Shown piece by piece: positions 55,641 through 64,000 of a stretch of 64,000 nt of DNA; position 1 is the stretch's first letter, and each line of letters opens with the position of its first letter. Source of the stretch: Mycobacterium europaeum (GTDB taxonomy: Bacteria > Actinomycetota > Actinomycetes > Mycobacteriales > Mycobacteriaceae). The position numbers and the translations under genes were made by a program. The stretch spans positions 62,001-126,000 of the forward strand of contig NZ_LQOU01000026.1 in the NCBI RefSeq assembly GCF_002102155.1, in the 5' to 3' direction. The notes beneath the pieces are model-generated. The model saw only the letters and a program-made list of their open reading frames with translations. It had not been told where the DNA came from and searched no databases.

Positions 55641-56449
55641 CCCATCCCGCCGGCCTCGCGTGCCCGGTGGTAGCGGTCGGAGTCGAAGAACTCGAAGACC
55701 CAGTTGTCGCCCTGGATCTCCAGGTGCGGCTGCACGGTCACGATCTGCCGCTCGACGGCCAGCACGTCCGCGACGGTCCGCCCGGCCAGCGAATCCAGCT
55801 GGGTCCACGTCGGCGGCAACAGGAAGCAACGTCCGGTGGAGAAGTCCTCGATGGCGGCCTGCGGCGTCGTCCAGCCGGCGCGGTCCGATTCGGTGTTCTC
55901 GCCGTCGGCCCGCTGCCCCTGCGGCAGGGCCCCGACAAAGAAGTAGGTGTCGTAGCGGCGGGTGCGCTCGGCTTCCGGCGTGACCCAGTTGGCCCACGGC
56001 CGCAGCAGGTCGGAGCGCAGCTCCAGGTTCTCGCGGCGCAGAAAGTCCGCGAACGACAGCGTGCCGTCGGCGAGCGCGCGGCGCGCGTCGGCGTACACCG
56101 TGGCGTCCCCGACGATGCCCTCCGGATCGCCGGCCGGCCCCGCGAACAGCACCCCCGATTCCTCGAACGTCTCCCGGGCCGCGGCGCACACCAGCGCCTC
56201 GGCCAGGTCGGGCTCGATGCCGAACCGCTGCGCCCACCACTGCGGCGGCGGGCCGGCCCACGCGATGTCGGCGTTGCGGTCGCGGTCGTCCACGCCGCCA
56301 CCGGGAAACACCATGGTCCCCGCGGCGAACTCCATCTTGGCGTGCCGGCGCATCAGGAAGACGGCGATCCCGCCCGGGTCGTCGCGGACCAGCATCACGG
56401 TCGCCGCCGGGCGCGGGACCAGCGGGGGCGGTTCGGGGGTGGACGTCAT
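55628..56449 (-). CDS. NUDIX hydrolase (Rv3040c-like)
   Basis: A 273-residue NUDIX protein. The NUDIX box is split by an insertion of about 40 residues: [10 protein letters not shown] precedes it and [14 protein letters not shown] completes the RExxEE(S/L)GV core that binds Mg2+. This long-loop type resembles peroxisomal CoA-diphosphatase-like enzymes, which would fit its position next to an enoyl-CoA hydratase gene. The start overlaps the ABC gene stop (ATGA). Confidence 0.9.
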   Translation of the reverse strand: MTSTPEPPPLVPRPAATVMLVRDDPGGIAVFLMRRHAKMEFAAGTMVFPGGGVDDRDRNADIAWAGPPPQWWAQRFGIEPDLAEALVCAAARETFEESGVLFAGPAGDPEGIVGDATVYADARRALADGTLSFADFLRRENLELRSDLLRPWANWVTPEAERTRRYDTYFFVGALPQGQRADGENTESDRAGWTTPQAAIEDFSTGRCFLLPPTWTQLDSLAGRTVADVLAVERQIVTVQPHLEIQGDNWVFEFFDSDRYHRAREAGGMGWRH

Positions 56450-57288
56450 AGTTGCCTCCGGTGGGCTGCGCGGGTGCGGACGCGGCGGGCGAAATACCGC
56501 CCGTCGACGACGTCGAGGGCGATCGCCTGGCCGAACGCGGTGGACAGGTTCTCGGCGGTCAGCACGTCGGTCAGCAATCCCGCAGCCACCACCTTCCCTT
56601 CCGACAGCAGCATGCAGTGGCTGAAGCCCGGCGGGATCTCCTCGACGTGGTGGGTGACCAGCACCAGCGCGGGGGCTTCCGGGTCGGCGGCCAGGTCGGC
56701 CAGGCGCGCCACCAGCTCCTCCCGGCCGCCCAGGTCGAGGCCCGCGGCGGGTTCGTCGAGCAGCAGCAGCTCCGGATCGGTCATCAGGGCGCGGGCGATC
56801 AGCACCCGCTTGCGCTCGCCTTCCGACAACGTTCCGTAGCTACGGTCGGCGAGGTGCTCGGCGCCGAGGCTCTCCAGCATGTCGATGGCGCGGCGGTAGT
56901 CGACGTCCTCGTAGCGCTCCCGCCAACGGCCCAGCACCGCGTAGCCGGCCGAGACGACCAGGTCGCGCACCACCTCGTCGGTGGGCACGCGCTGCGCCAG
57001 GGCCGACGAGCTCAACCCGATCCGGGACCGCAAATCCGAGACGTCGACCCGGCCCAGCCGCTCGCCGAGCACGAACGCCACGCCCGACGAGGGGTGCTCG
57101 GCCGCCGCGGCGATCCGCAGCAGCGACGTCTTGCCGGCACCGTTCGGGCCGACGATGACCCAGCGCTCGTCGAGTTCGACCTGCCAGTCCACCGGCCCGA
57201 CGAGGACGCGTCCATCCCGCAGCAGTGAGACGTCGCGGAAGTCGATCAGCAGATCGGGGTCGGCTGCCTCCGTACCGATTTCGGGCAC
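56446..57288 (-). CDS. ABC transporter ATP-binding protein (Rv3041c-like)
   Basis: A 280-residue ABC ATPase. Walker A is [12 protein letters not shown] (46-57), the signature is [15 protein letters not shown], and Walker B is [12 protein letters not shown]. The H-loop is VLVTHHVEE. No transmembrane partner is encoded beside it, so it may serve a distant permease or a non-transport role. The start is GTG. It is translationally coupled to the NUDIX gene. Confidence 0.92.
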   Translation of the reverse strand: MPEIGTEAADPDLLIDFRDVSLLRDGRVLVGPVDWQVELDERWVIVGPNGAGKTSLLRIAAAAEHPSSGVAFVLGERLGRVDVSDLRSRIGLSSSALAQRVPTDEVVRDLVVSAGYAVLGRWRERYEDVDYRRAIDMLESLGAEHLADRSYGTLSEGERKRVLIARALMTDPELLLLDEPAAGLDLGGREELVARLADLAADPEAPALVLVTHHVEEIPPGFSHCMLLSEGKVVAAGLLTDVLTAENLSTAFGQAIALDVVDGRYFARRVRTRAAHRRQL

Positions 57289-57314
57289 CCGACCATCGTG
57301 CCGTACCGCGACCG

Positions 57315-58574
<1,260 letters not shown>

Positions 58575-60320
58575 TCAGCTGCGAACCTGGACGTCGTCCA
58601 GCCTGGTGACGTCCTTGTCCGTCGGCCCGTGGGCCCGGCCTACGTGCGCCTCGGCGCGCAGCCGCTCCACCATGTGCGGGTAGTGCAGCTCGAAAGCCGG
58701 ACGCTCTGAACGGATCCGGGGCAGCTCGGTGAAGTTGTGCCGCGGCGGCGGGCAGCTGGTCGCCCACTCCAGGGAGTTGCCGTAGCCCCACGGATCGTCG
58801 ACGGTCACGACTTCGCCGTAGCGCCAGCTCTTGAAGACGTTCCAGACGAACGGGAACACCGACACGCCCAGGATGAAGGCGCCGATCGTGGACACGATGT
58901 TCAGCCCCTGGAATCCGTCGCTGGCCAGGTAGTCGGCGTAGCGGCGCGGCATACCCATGTCGCCCAGCCAGTGCTGCACCAGGAACGTGGTGTGGAAGCC
59001 GATGAAGGTCAGCCAGAAGTGCAGCTTACCCAGCCGCTCGTCGAGTAGCCGGCCGGTCATCTTCGGGAACCAGAAGTAGACGCCCGCATAGGTGGCGAAC
59101 ACGATCGTTCCGAAGAGCACGTAGTGGAAGTGCGCCACCACGAAGTAGGAGTCGGTGACGTGGAAGTCCAGCGGCGGGCTGGCCAGTATGACGCCGGTCA
59201 GGCCACCCAGCAGGAAGGTCACCAGGAAGCCCACCGAGAACAGCATCGGGGTCTCGAAGGTGATCTGCCCCTTCCACATCGTGCCGATCCAGTTGAAGAA
59301 CTTGATCCCCGTGGGCACCGCGATCAAATACGTCATGAACGAGAAGAACGGCAGCAGAACGGCTCCGGTGGCGAACATGTGGTGCGCCCACACGGCGACC
59401 GACAAGGCGGCGATCGACAGCGTCGCGTACACCAGCGTGGTGTAACCGAAGACCGGTTTGCGCGAGAACACCGGGATGATCTCGGTGACGACGCCGAAGA
59501 ACGGTAGGGCGACGATGTACACCTCGGGGTGGCCGAAGAACCAGAACAGGTGCTGCCACAACAGAACCCCGCCGTTGGCCGCGTCGTAGACGTGCGCCCC
59601 CAGATGCCGGTCGGCGGCCAGCCCGAACAGCGCGGCGGTCAGGATCGGGAACGCGATCAGGATCAGGATCGACGTCACCAGGATGTTCCAGGTGAAGATC
59701 GGCATCCGGAACATGGTCATGCCGGGCGCGCGCATGCACACCACGGTGGTGATCATGTTGACCGCACCCAGGATGGTGCCCAGACCCGCGACGATCAGGC
59801 CGGTGATCCACAGGTCTCCCCCGGCTCCGGGCGAGTGCACGGCGTCGGAAAGCGGCGTGTAGGCCGTCCAGCCGAAGTCGGCCGCGCCACCCGGGACGAT
59901 GAAGCCACCCATCGCGACCAGTCCGCCGAAGAGGAAGAGCCAGAACGAGAAGGCGTTCAGCCGCGGGAACGCCACGTCGGGCGCGCCGATCTGCAGCGGC
60001 AGCACCAGGTTGGCCAATCCGAACACGACGGGCGTCGCATACAGCAGCAGCATGATCGTGCCGTGCATGGTGAACAGCTGGTTGTACTGCTCATTCGACA
60101 GGAACTGCAGCCCCGGCGCCGCGAGCTCGGTGCGCATCAACAAGGCCATCAGTCCGCCGATGAAGAAGAAGACGAAGCAGGTGACCGTGTACATGATGCC
60201 GATCAGCTTGTGATCGGTGGTGGTGATCAGTTTGTAGACGAGGTTCCCTTTGGGGCCGGTCCGGTCCGGGTACGGACGAACGGCCTCGAGTTGTCCCAAC
60301 GGGGGCGCTTCGGCTGTCAA
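58575..60320 (-). CDS. ctaD: Cytochrome c oxidase subunit I (aa3 type)
   Basis: Catalytic subunit of the terminal oxidase, 581 residues with 12 transmembrane helices. It carries the heme a/a3 and CuB ligands, including the FFGHPEVYI segment in TM6 and HHMFATG in TM7, and [14 protein letters not shown] in TM2. I chose the TTG at 60320 because it gives the conserved N-terminus [13 protein letters not shown]; it has GGAGAAG just upstream. The longer frame would begin 17 residues earlier. The gene lies between fecB (divergent) and serB2. Confidence 0.95.
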   Translation of the reverse strand: MTAEAPPLGQLEAVRPYPDRTGPKGNLVYKLITTTDHKLIGIMYTVTCFVFFFIGGLMALLMRTELAAPGLQFLSNEQYNQLFTMHGTIMLLLYATPVVFGLANLVLPLQIGAPDVAFPRLNAFSFWLFLFGGLVAMGGFIVPGGAADFGWTAYTPLSDAVHSPGAGGDLWITGLIVAGLGTILGAVNMITTVVCMRAPGMTMFRMPIFTWNILVTSILILIAFPILTAALFGLAADRHLGAHVYDAANGGVLLWQHLFWFFGHPEVYIVALPFFGVVTEIIPVFSRKPVFGYTTLVYATLSIAALSVAVWAHHMFATGAVLLPFFSFMTYLIAVPTGIKFFNWIGTMWKGQITFETPMLFSVGFLVTFLLGGLTGVILASPPLDFHVTDSYFVVAHFHYVLFGTIVFATYAGVYFWFPKMTGRLLDERLGKLHFWLTFIGFHTTFLVQHWLGDMGMPRRYADYLASDGFQGLNIVSTIGAFILGVSVFPFVWNVFKSWRYGEVVTVDDPWGYGNSLEWATSCPPPRHNFTELPRIRSERPAFELHYPHMVERLRAEAHVGRAHGPTDKDVTRLDDVQVRS

Positions 60321-60496
60321 CAGCTTCTCCAAACATCCGGATAGAACGAGGGCCCAAAACGGAGCTGACACGAATACTAACCGTCGATCCTGTCGACGTC
60401 AGGGCTGGTCCTACAAACTGTCGTAATTGGCTCGGCGCTGCGGCGTGTCGTTTCAGCGTGCCGGGCGCGGGGCCGGCAGGTGTTAGCGTTCGACCC

Positions 60497-61600
60497 GTGC
60501 TTTTCGGCGTGACCCGACCCGCGTTCCGCGCGGCCGCCGCGCTGGCGGCGGCGGTCGCCGTCGCGTGCAGCGGCTGCGGATCCGGCAAGCCGGGCGGCAA
60601 CGCGGCGGGCCCCTCCCTGGTGACCCCCACCACCCAGATCGCGGGCGCCGGTGTGCTCGGGAACGACCGCCGCCCGGACGAGTCGTGCGCGCGGGATGCC
60701 GCGGCGGCCGATCCGGGGCCGAAGACGCGGGAGGCGCACAACGCGGCCGGCGTCACCCCGGACGTGGTGCCGGTGCCCGCGGAGCCGCAGCGGATCGTGG
60801 TGCTGTCCGGCGATCAGCTCGACGCCCTGTGCGCGCTCGGCCTGCAGTCGCGGGTGGTCGGGGCGGCCCTGCCGGACGGATCGTCAGGCCAGCCCGCCTA
60901 CCTGGGCAGCGCGGTGCACGACGTGCCCGGCGTCGGGAGCCGCAGCGACCCGGACCTGGCTCGGATCGCGGCGACCCACCCGGACCTCATCCTGGGATCG
61001 CAGGGCTTGACGCCGAAGTTGTATCCGCAGCTGGCCGCGATCGCCCCGACGGTGTTCACCGCGGCGCCGGGCGCGGCCTGGGAGGACAACCTGCGGGGAG
61101 TGGGCAGCGCGACGGCGCGCGGTGGCGCGGTGGACGCGCTGCTCAGCGGCTTTTCCCGGCGGGCCGCCGACGTCGGCGCCCGGCATGACGCATCTCACTT
61201 CCAGGCGTCCATCGTGCAGTTCACCACCGACACGATCCGGGTGTACGGCACCAACAACTTCCCGGCCAGCGTGCTGGGCGCCGTCGGCGTGGACCGGCCG
61301 GCGTCACAGCGGTTCACCGACAAGCCGTACCTCGAGATCGGGGCCACCGACGACGACCTGGCCAAGAACCCCGACCTCTCCGCCGCCGACGCCGACGTCG
61401 TCTACGTGTCGTGTGCGTCACCGGCGGCCGCCCAGCGCGCCGCCGCGCTGCTCGACAGCAACCCGTGGCGCAAGCTGTCCGCGAACCGCGACAACCGCGT
61501 CTACATCGTCAACGATGAGATCTGGCAGACCGGCGAGGGCCTGATCGCGGCCCGCGGCATCGTCGACGACCTGCGCCTGCTGAACGCCCCGATCAACTAG
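60497..61600 (+). CDS. fecB: Periplasmic iron-siderophore-type binding lipoprotein
   Basis: A 367-residue class III substrate-binding protein (PF01497-like). A cysteine-rich signal end (ACSGCGSG) suggests lipidation, although the lipobox is not classical. The two lobes include RIVVLSGDQLDALCALGL and HPDLILGSQGLTP, then VYGTNNFPASVLGAVGVDRP. It is the homologue of FecB (Rv3044), linked to iron-siderophore capture and envelope permeability. GTG start, divergent from ctaD. Confidence 0.92.
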   Translation: MLFGVTRPAFRAAAALAAAVAVACSGCGSGKPGGNAAGPSLVTPTTQIAGAGVLGNDRRPDESCARDAAAADPGPKTREAHNAAGVTPDVVPVPAEPQRIVVLSGDQLDALCALGLQSRVVGAALPDGSSGQPAYLGSAVHDVPGVGSRSDPDLARIAATHPDLILGSQGLTPKLYPQLAAIAPTVFTAAPGAAWEDNLRGVGSATARGGAVDALLSGFSRRAADVGARHDASHFQASIVQFTTDTIRVYGTNNFPASVLGAVGVDRPASQRFTDKPYLEIGATDDDLAKNPDLSAADADVVYVSCASPAAAQRAAALLDSNPWRKLSANRDNRVYIVNDEIWQTGEGLIAARGIVDDLRLLNAPIN

Positions 61601-61620
61601 CGACGCGGCGGGCGGGTACC

Positions 61621-61638
61621 CATCGCCTTAAGGTGATG
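61621..61638. promoter_or_regulatory. 18-bp dyad between fecB and adhC
   Basis: CATC-g-CCTTAAGG-t-GATG, symmetric except for one pair, 20 bases after the fecB stop and just upstream of the adhC promoter. It could be an operator or a weak terminator. No regulator can be named. Confidence 0.35.
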
Positions 61639-61653
61639 ACGTGCGGCCACCGG

Positions 61654-61683
61654 TTGGCCCGGGAACATTACCTTAGCTAAACT
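61654..61683 (+). promoter_or_regulatory. Probable sigma-A-type promoter of adhC
   Basis: A -35 like TTGGCC (61654-61659), 18-base spacer and a -10 TAAACT (61678-61683), followed by a leader of about 28 bases with GAAGAGGGA ahead of the ATG. Confidence 0.5.
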
Positions 61684-61717
61684 TTTGACGACGCGACCAC
61701 ATCGAAGAGGGATATTC

Positions 61718-62758
61718 ATGAGCACTGTTTCGGCCTACGCCGCCACGTCGGCGACCGAACCGTTGACCAAGACCACCATCGAGCGGCGTGACCCCGGTCC
61801 GCACGACGTGGCGATCGACATCAAGTTCGCCGGGATCTGCCACTCCGACATCCACACCGTCAAGGCCGAGTGGGGCACGCCGAACTACCCGGTGGTGCCC
61901 GGCCATGAGATCGCCGGCGTGGTGAGCCAGGTCGGTTCCGCGGTCACCAAGTACAAGGTCGGCGACCACGTCGGCGTGGGCTGCATGGTGAACTCCTGCG
62001 GTCAGTGCAGCAGCTGCAAGGCCGGGCTCGAGCAGTACTGCAAGCCGGGGGCGACCTTCACCTACAACTCCATCGACAAAGACGGCACCTCCACGCAGGG
62101 CGGCTACAGCCAGGCGGTCGTCGTCGACGAGAACTTCGTCGTGCGCATCCCCGACTCGCTGCCGCTGGACAAGGCGGCGCCGCTGCTGTGCGCGGGCATC
62201 ACGCTGTTCTCGCCGCTGCGGCACTGGAAGGCCGGCGAGGGCACCCGGTTGGCGATCATCGGCCTGGGCGGGCTGGGACACATGGGCGTCAAGCTGGGCG
62301 CGGCGATGGGCGCCGAGGTGACGGTGCTGTCGCAGTCGCTGAAGAAGATGGAGGACGGGCTGCGCCTGGGCGCGAGCCACTACTACGCCACCTCCGACCA
62401 CGACACCTTCAAGAAGTTGCGTGGCAGCTTCGACCTGATCCTGAACACCGTCTCGGCGAACCTGAAACTGAACGACTACCTCAACCTGCTCGACGTCGAC
62501 GGCACCCTGGTGGAATTGGGCATTCCGGAGCACCCCATGGAGGTGGGGGCGTTCCCGCTGGCGCTGGCGCGGCGCAGCCTCTCCGGGTCGAACATCGGCG
62601 GGATCGCCGAAACCCAGGAGATGCTGGACTTCTGCGCCGAACACGATGTGACACCCGAAATCGAGCTGATCGACCCGGATTACATCAACGAGGCCTACGA
62701 GCGGGTCCTGGCGAGCGACGTCCGCTACCGGTTCGTCATCGACATCTCGAAGCTATGA
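61718..62758 (+). CDS. adhC: NADP-dependent zinc alcohol dehydrogenase
   Basis: A 346-residue medium-chain dehydrogenase of the cinnamyl-alcohol/YahK type. The catalytic zinc ligands are C41 (GICHSD), H63/E64 (PGHE) and C157. The structural zinc cysteines are in [15 protein letters not shown]. The nucleotide motif GLGGLGHMG is followed by SQSLKK, consistent with NADP preference. ATG with GAAGAGGGA seven bases upstream. It is the homologue of Rv3045 in length and position. It ends overlapping the convergent DUF3349 gene by six bases. Confidence 0.94.
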   Translation: MSTVSAYAATSATEPLTKTTIERRDPGPHDVAIDIKFAGICHSDIHTVKAEWGTPNYPVVPGHEIAGVVSQVGSAVTKYKVGDHVGVGCMVNSCGQCSSCKAGLEQYCKPGATFTYNSIDKDGTSTQGGYSQAVVVDENFVVRIPDSLPLDKAAPLLCAGITLFSPLRHWKAGEGTRLAIIGLGGLGHMGVKLGAAMGAEVTVLSQSLKKMEDGLRLGASHYYATSDHDTFKKLRGSFDLILNTVSANLKLNDYLNLLDVDGTLVELGIPEHPMEVGAFPLALARRSLSGSNIGGIAETQEMLDFCAEHDVTPEIELIDPDYINEAYERVLASDVRYRFVIDISKL

Positions 62759-63190
62759 GGCGACGCCCGACGGTTCTTCGGGCGCGTGGTGACGGGCAAC
62801 CAATTCGGCCGCCTCGGCGTGCTCGTCGTCGGGAACAACCTCGCTGACGTCGATGCCGGCCAACGGCCATCCGGCCGCCGCCAGCGTGGCGGCGACCCGG
62901 ATGACGTTTTCCTTGCCGGCGTCGAACTGCGTCATGTCGGAGATGAATTCGGCGATCTCGTCACGATCGATGGGGTGCCCGATCGTCTCCGGCGACCCTT
63001 CTTTGGCAGTGATGTGGCGCACCACCTCGCGGATCTGGTCTTCGGTCAGCGGTGTGCTGCGCAGTAAGGCCATCAACGGCACGCGGTCCGGGCCGGGAAC
63101 GCCGTTCGGGTAGCCGACCTGCAGCCACTGAATCACTGAGCGGCAGAAATGGCGGCGGTGATCCTGCTCTGAAGAGGGGGGTTTCGTCAC
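62753..63190 (-). CDS. DUF3349-family protein (Rv3046c-like)
   Basis: A 145-residue acidic protein with the DUF3349 core: [36 protein letters not shown] and [17 protein letters not shown]. No catalytic motif is visible. I chose the GTG at 63190 ([15 protein letters not shown]), which puts the family N-terminus first; an ATG at 63214 adds eight residues. It is likely cytosolic. Function unknown. Confidence 0.85.
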   Translation of the reverse strand: MTKPPSSEQDHRRHFCRSVIQWLQVGYPNGVPGPDRVPLMALLRSTPLTEDQIREVVRHITAKEGSPETIGHPIDRDEIAEFISDMTQFDAGKENVIRVAATLAAAGWPLAGIDVSEVVPDDEHAEAAELVARHHAPEEPSGVAS

Positions 63191-63319
63191 CAGAACAGTG
63201 TCGGGCAGCGCCATCGGCCGCGCTAGCGAGGCATCGTTCCGTCCCCACAATTCACATGTCGTTCACTGCCCGAACATGTCGGAGGCTGGTTTGTCGCCGC
63301 CCATCCCTACCATCGAGGC

Positions 63320-63889
63320 GTGCTCAAGGCGCTCGTCGTCATCCCGCTGGCGTGCGGGCTGTTGGTCGGCGTCGTCGAGCACAACCCAGGGGCGGCATTC
63401 GTGGCGTTCTACCTGACGGTGCTGCTCGAGGTGCTCGTGGCCTGGTCGACCAATCGTCGGTGGCCGCGCGCGGGCCGCGCCGTGTTGGCCGCCGTTGACG
63501 CCATGGACGGGCTCGAATTCGAGCGCTATGTCGCCGCGCGGCTGCGCCGGGCCGGCTGGCGGGTCACGCTCACCCCGCCGGTCGGCGACTACGGCGTGGA
63601 CCTGATCGCCGAGAAGGACGGCCACTCCGTGGCGGTCCAGTGCAAGCGCTACGGCCAATCGGTGGGCGTCGCGGCCGTCCAGCAGGTGGTGTCCGGCGCC
63701 CGCCACCACGGGTGCACCCGGAGCGTCGTGGTGAGCAATCGTGAATTCACCAGGGCCGCAAAGCAATTGGCGCACACCCACGGCTGTCAGTTGATCGGCC
63801 GCAAAGTCCTGCTGGGGTGGGTGCCGCCGCCCCCGGGCAGCGCCAAAGATCCCGCGGGAAGAAAATCGGCGCAGCCGGTGTATGAATAA
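63320..63889 (+). CDS. Membrane-anchored Mrr-like restriction endonuclease-fold protein
   Basis: A 189-residue protein. Two hydrophobic helices (about 3-19 and 24-42) precede a PD-(D/E)XK nuclease domain of the Mrr type: E67 in LEFERYVAARL, D94 in GDYGVDLI and Q107-X-K109 in AVQCKRYGQ. The catalytic acids and QxK core are intact, so nuclease activity is plausible, with the domain held at the membrane. No methyltransferase lies nearby, so it is not a standard restriction system. GTG start. Confidence 0.85.
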   Translation: MLKALVVIPLACGLLVGVVEHNPGAAFVAFYLTVLLEVLVAWSTNRRWPRAGRAVLAAVDAMDGLEFERYVAARLRRAGWRVTLTPPVGDYGVDLIAEKDGHSVAVQCKRYGQSVGVAAVQQVVSGARHHGCTRSVVVSNREFTRAAKQLAHTHGCQLIGRKVLLGWVPPPPGSAKDPAGRKSAQPVYE

Positions 63890-63892
63890 GGG

Positions 63893-63940
63893 ATCGGGCC
63901 GGCCCCAGTCCCTCCCCCCCGACAGTGCGGCCGGTCCGAT
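63893..63940. terminator. Bidirectional hairpin between the Mrr-like gene and nrdF2
   Basis: Twelve-base arms (ATCGGGCCGGCC and GGCCGGTCCGAT) pair with one G.U and enclose a 24-base loop, in the 70-bp gap between convergent genes. Suitable as a shared terminator. Confidence 0.6.
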
Positions 63941-63959
63941 TCTCAATCCATGTGCGGCT

Positions 63960-64000
63960 TTAGAAGTCCCAGTCCTCGTCCTCGGTGACGACGGCCTTGC
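63960..64000 (-). CDS. nrdF2: Ribonucleotide reductase small subunit, 3' end only (partial)
   Basis: The last 12 codons and the TAA stop of a leftward gene whose body lies beyond the window. The translation ends AVVTEDEDWDF, the C-terminal peptide by which class Ib NrdF docks to NrdE. The position after the Rv3046c homologue matches Rv3048c. Confidence 0.85.
   Translation of the reverse strand, partial: KAVVTEDEDWDF

Noticed and set aside
61670..61685. TTAGCTAA upstream of adhC considered as an IdeR iron box, given fecB next door.
   Set aside because: It lacks the 19-bp IdeR spacing with a central base and the flanking TTAGG/CCTAA arms. It is better read as overlapping the -10 box.

Overview
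The window is chromosomal DNA of a mycobacterium. It is GC-rich, and its backbone follows the Mycobacterium tuberculosis order Rv3010c to Rv3048c: pfkA, gatA, gatC, Rv3013, ligA, Rv3015c, lpqA, mnmA, iscS, Rv3026c, Rv3027c, fixB, fixA, Rv3030 to Rv3033, Rv3034c to Rv3041c, serB2, ctaD, fecB, adhC, Rv3046c and the 3' end of nrdF2. Species cannot be fixed from sequence alone. A complete carotenoid cluster and the absence of the ESX/PE/PPE block between lpqA and mnmA fit a pigmented nontuberculous mycobacterium. I saw no tRNA, rRNA, CRISPR array, insertion sequence or prophage.

Layout. 1-3.8 kb: pfkA, the gatCA amidotransferase genes and an ACT protein. 3.8-7.9 kb: an inserted tetR-mmpS-mmpL unit with a 25-bp perfect-arm palindrome ahead of mmpS. 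8-16 kb: backbone genes ligA to a PlsC/GNAT acyltransferase pair. 16.1-20.4 kb: a second insertion, with an orphan DevS/DosT-like heme-GAF histidine kinase, a small zinc-finger protein, an iron-sulfur photolyase of the PhrB type and a coupled SRPBCC protein. 20.5-26.2 kb: fixAB and the methylglucose lipopolysaccharide genes Rv3030 to Rv3032. 26.2-48.3 kb: a block of about 22 kb between the Rv3032 and Rv3033 homologues. 48.4-64 kb: backbone again, from the Rv3033 homologue to nrdF2.

The 22-kb block is the most interesting part. Its core is a tightly overlapping operon crtE-crtI-crtB-crtYc-crtYd-methyltransferase-crtU-Rieske oxygenase-DUF2784, which should make an aromatic carotenoid of the isorenieratene type, possibly further oxidised. 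Two paralogous MarR regulators lie in it, one beside crtE and one 3.5 kb beyond the operon. A divergent pair of units at its right end carries type 2 IPP isomerase plus a glycosyltransferase (leftward) and an MmpL-like transporter, TspO and CPD photolyase (rightward). I find the same 29-bp dyad (TTCA-N4-NTTAAN-G-NTTAAN-N4-TGAA) three times: twice between marR and crtE, and once between idi and the transporter, 14 kb away. The likely reading is one MarR-controlled photoprotection regulon combining precursor supply, pigment synthesis, glycosylation, export and DNA photorepair.

Other points of interest are two related 55/56-bp tandem repeats in opposite orientation around the Rv3034c-Rv3035 segment, a probable CTG start overlapping the upstream stop at the Rv3037c homologue, and several convergent gene pairs that share stop-codon bases.
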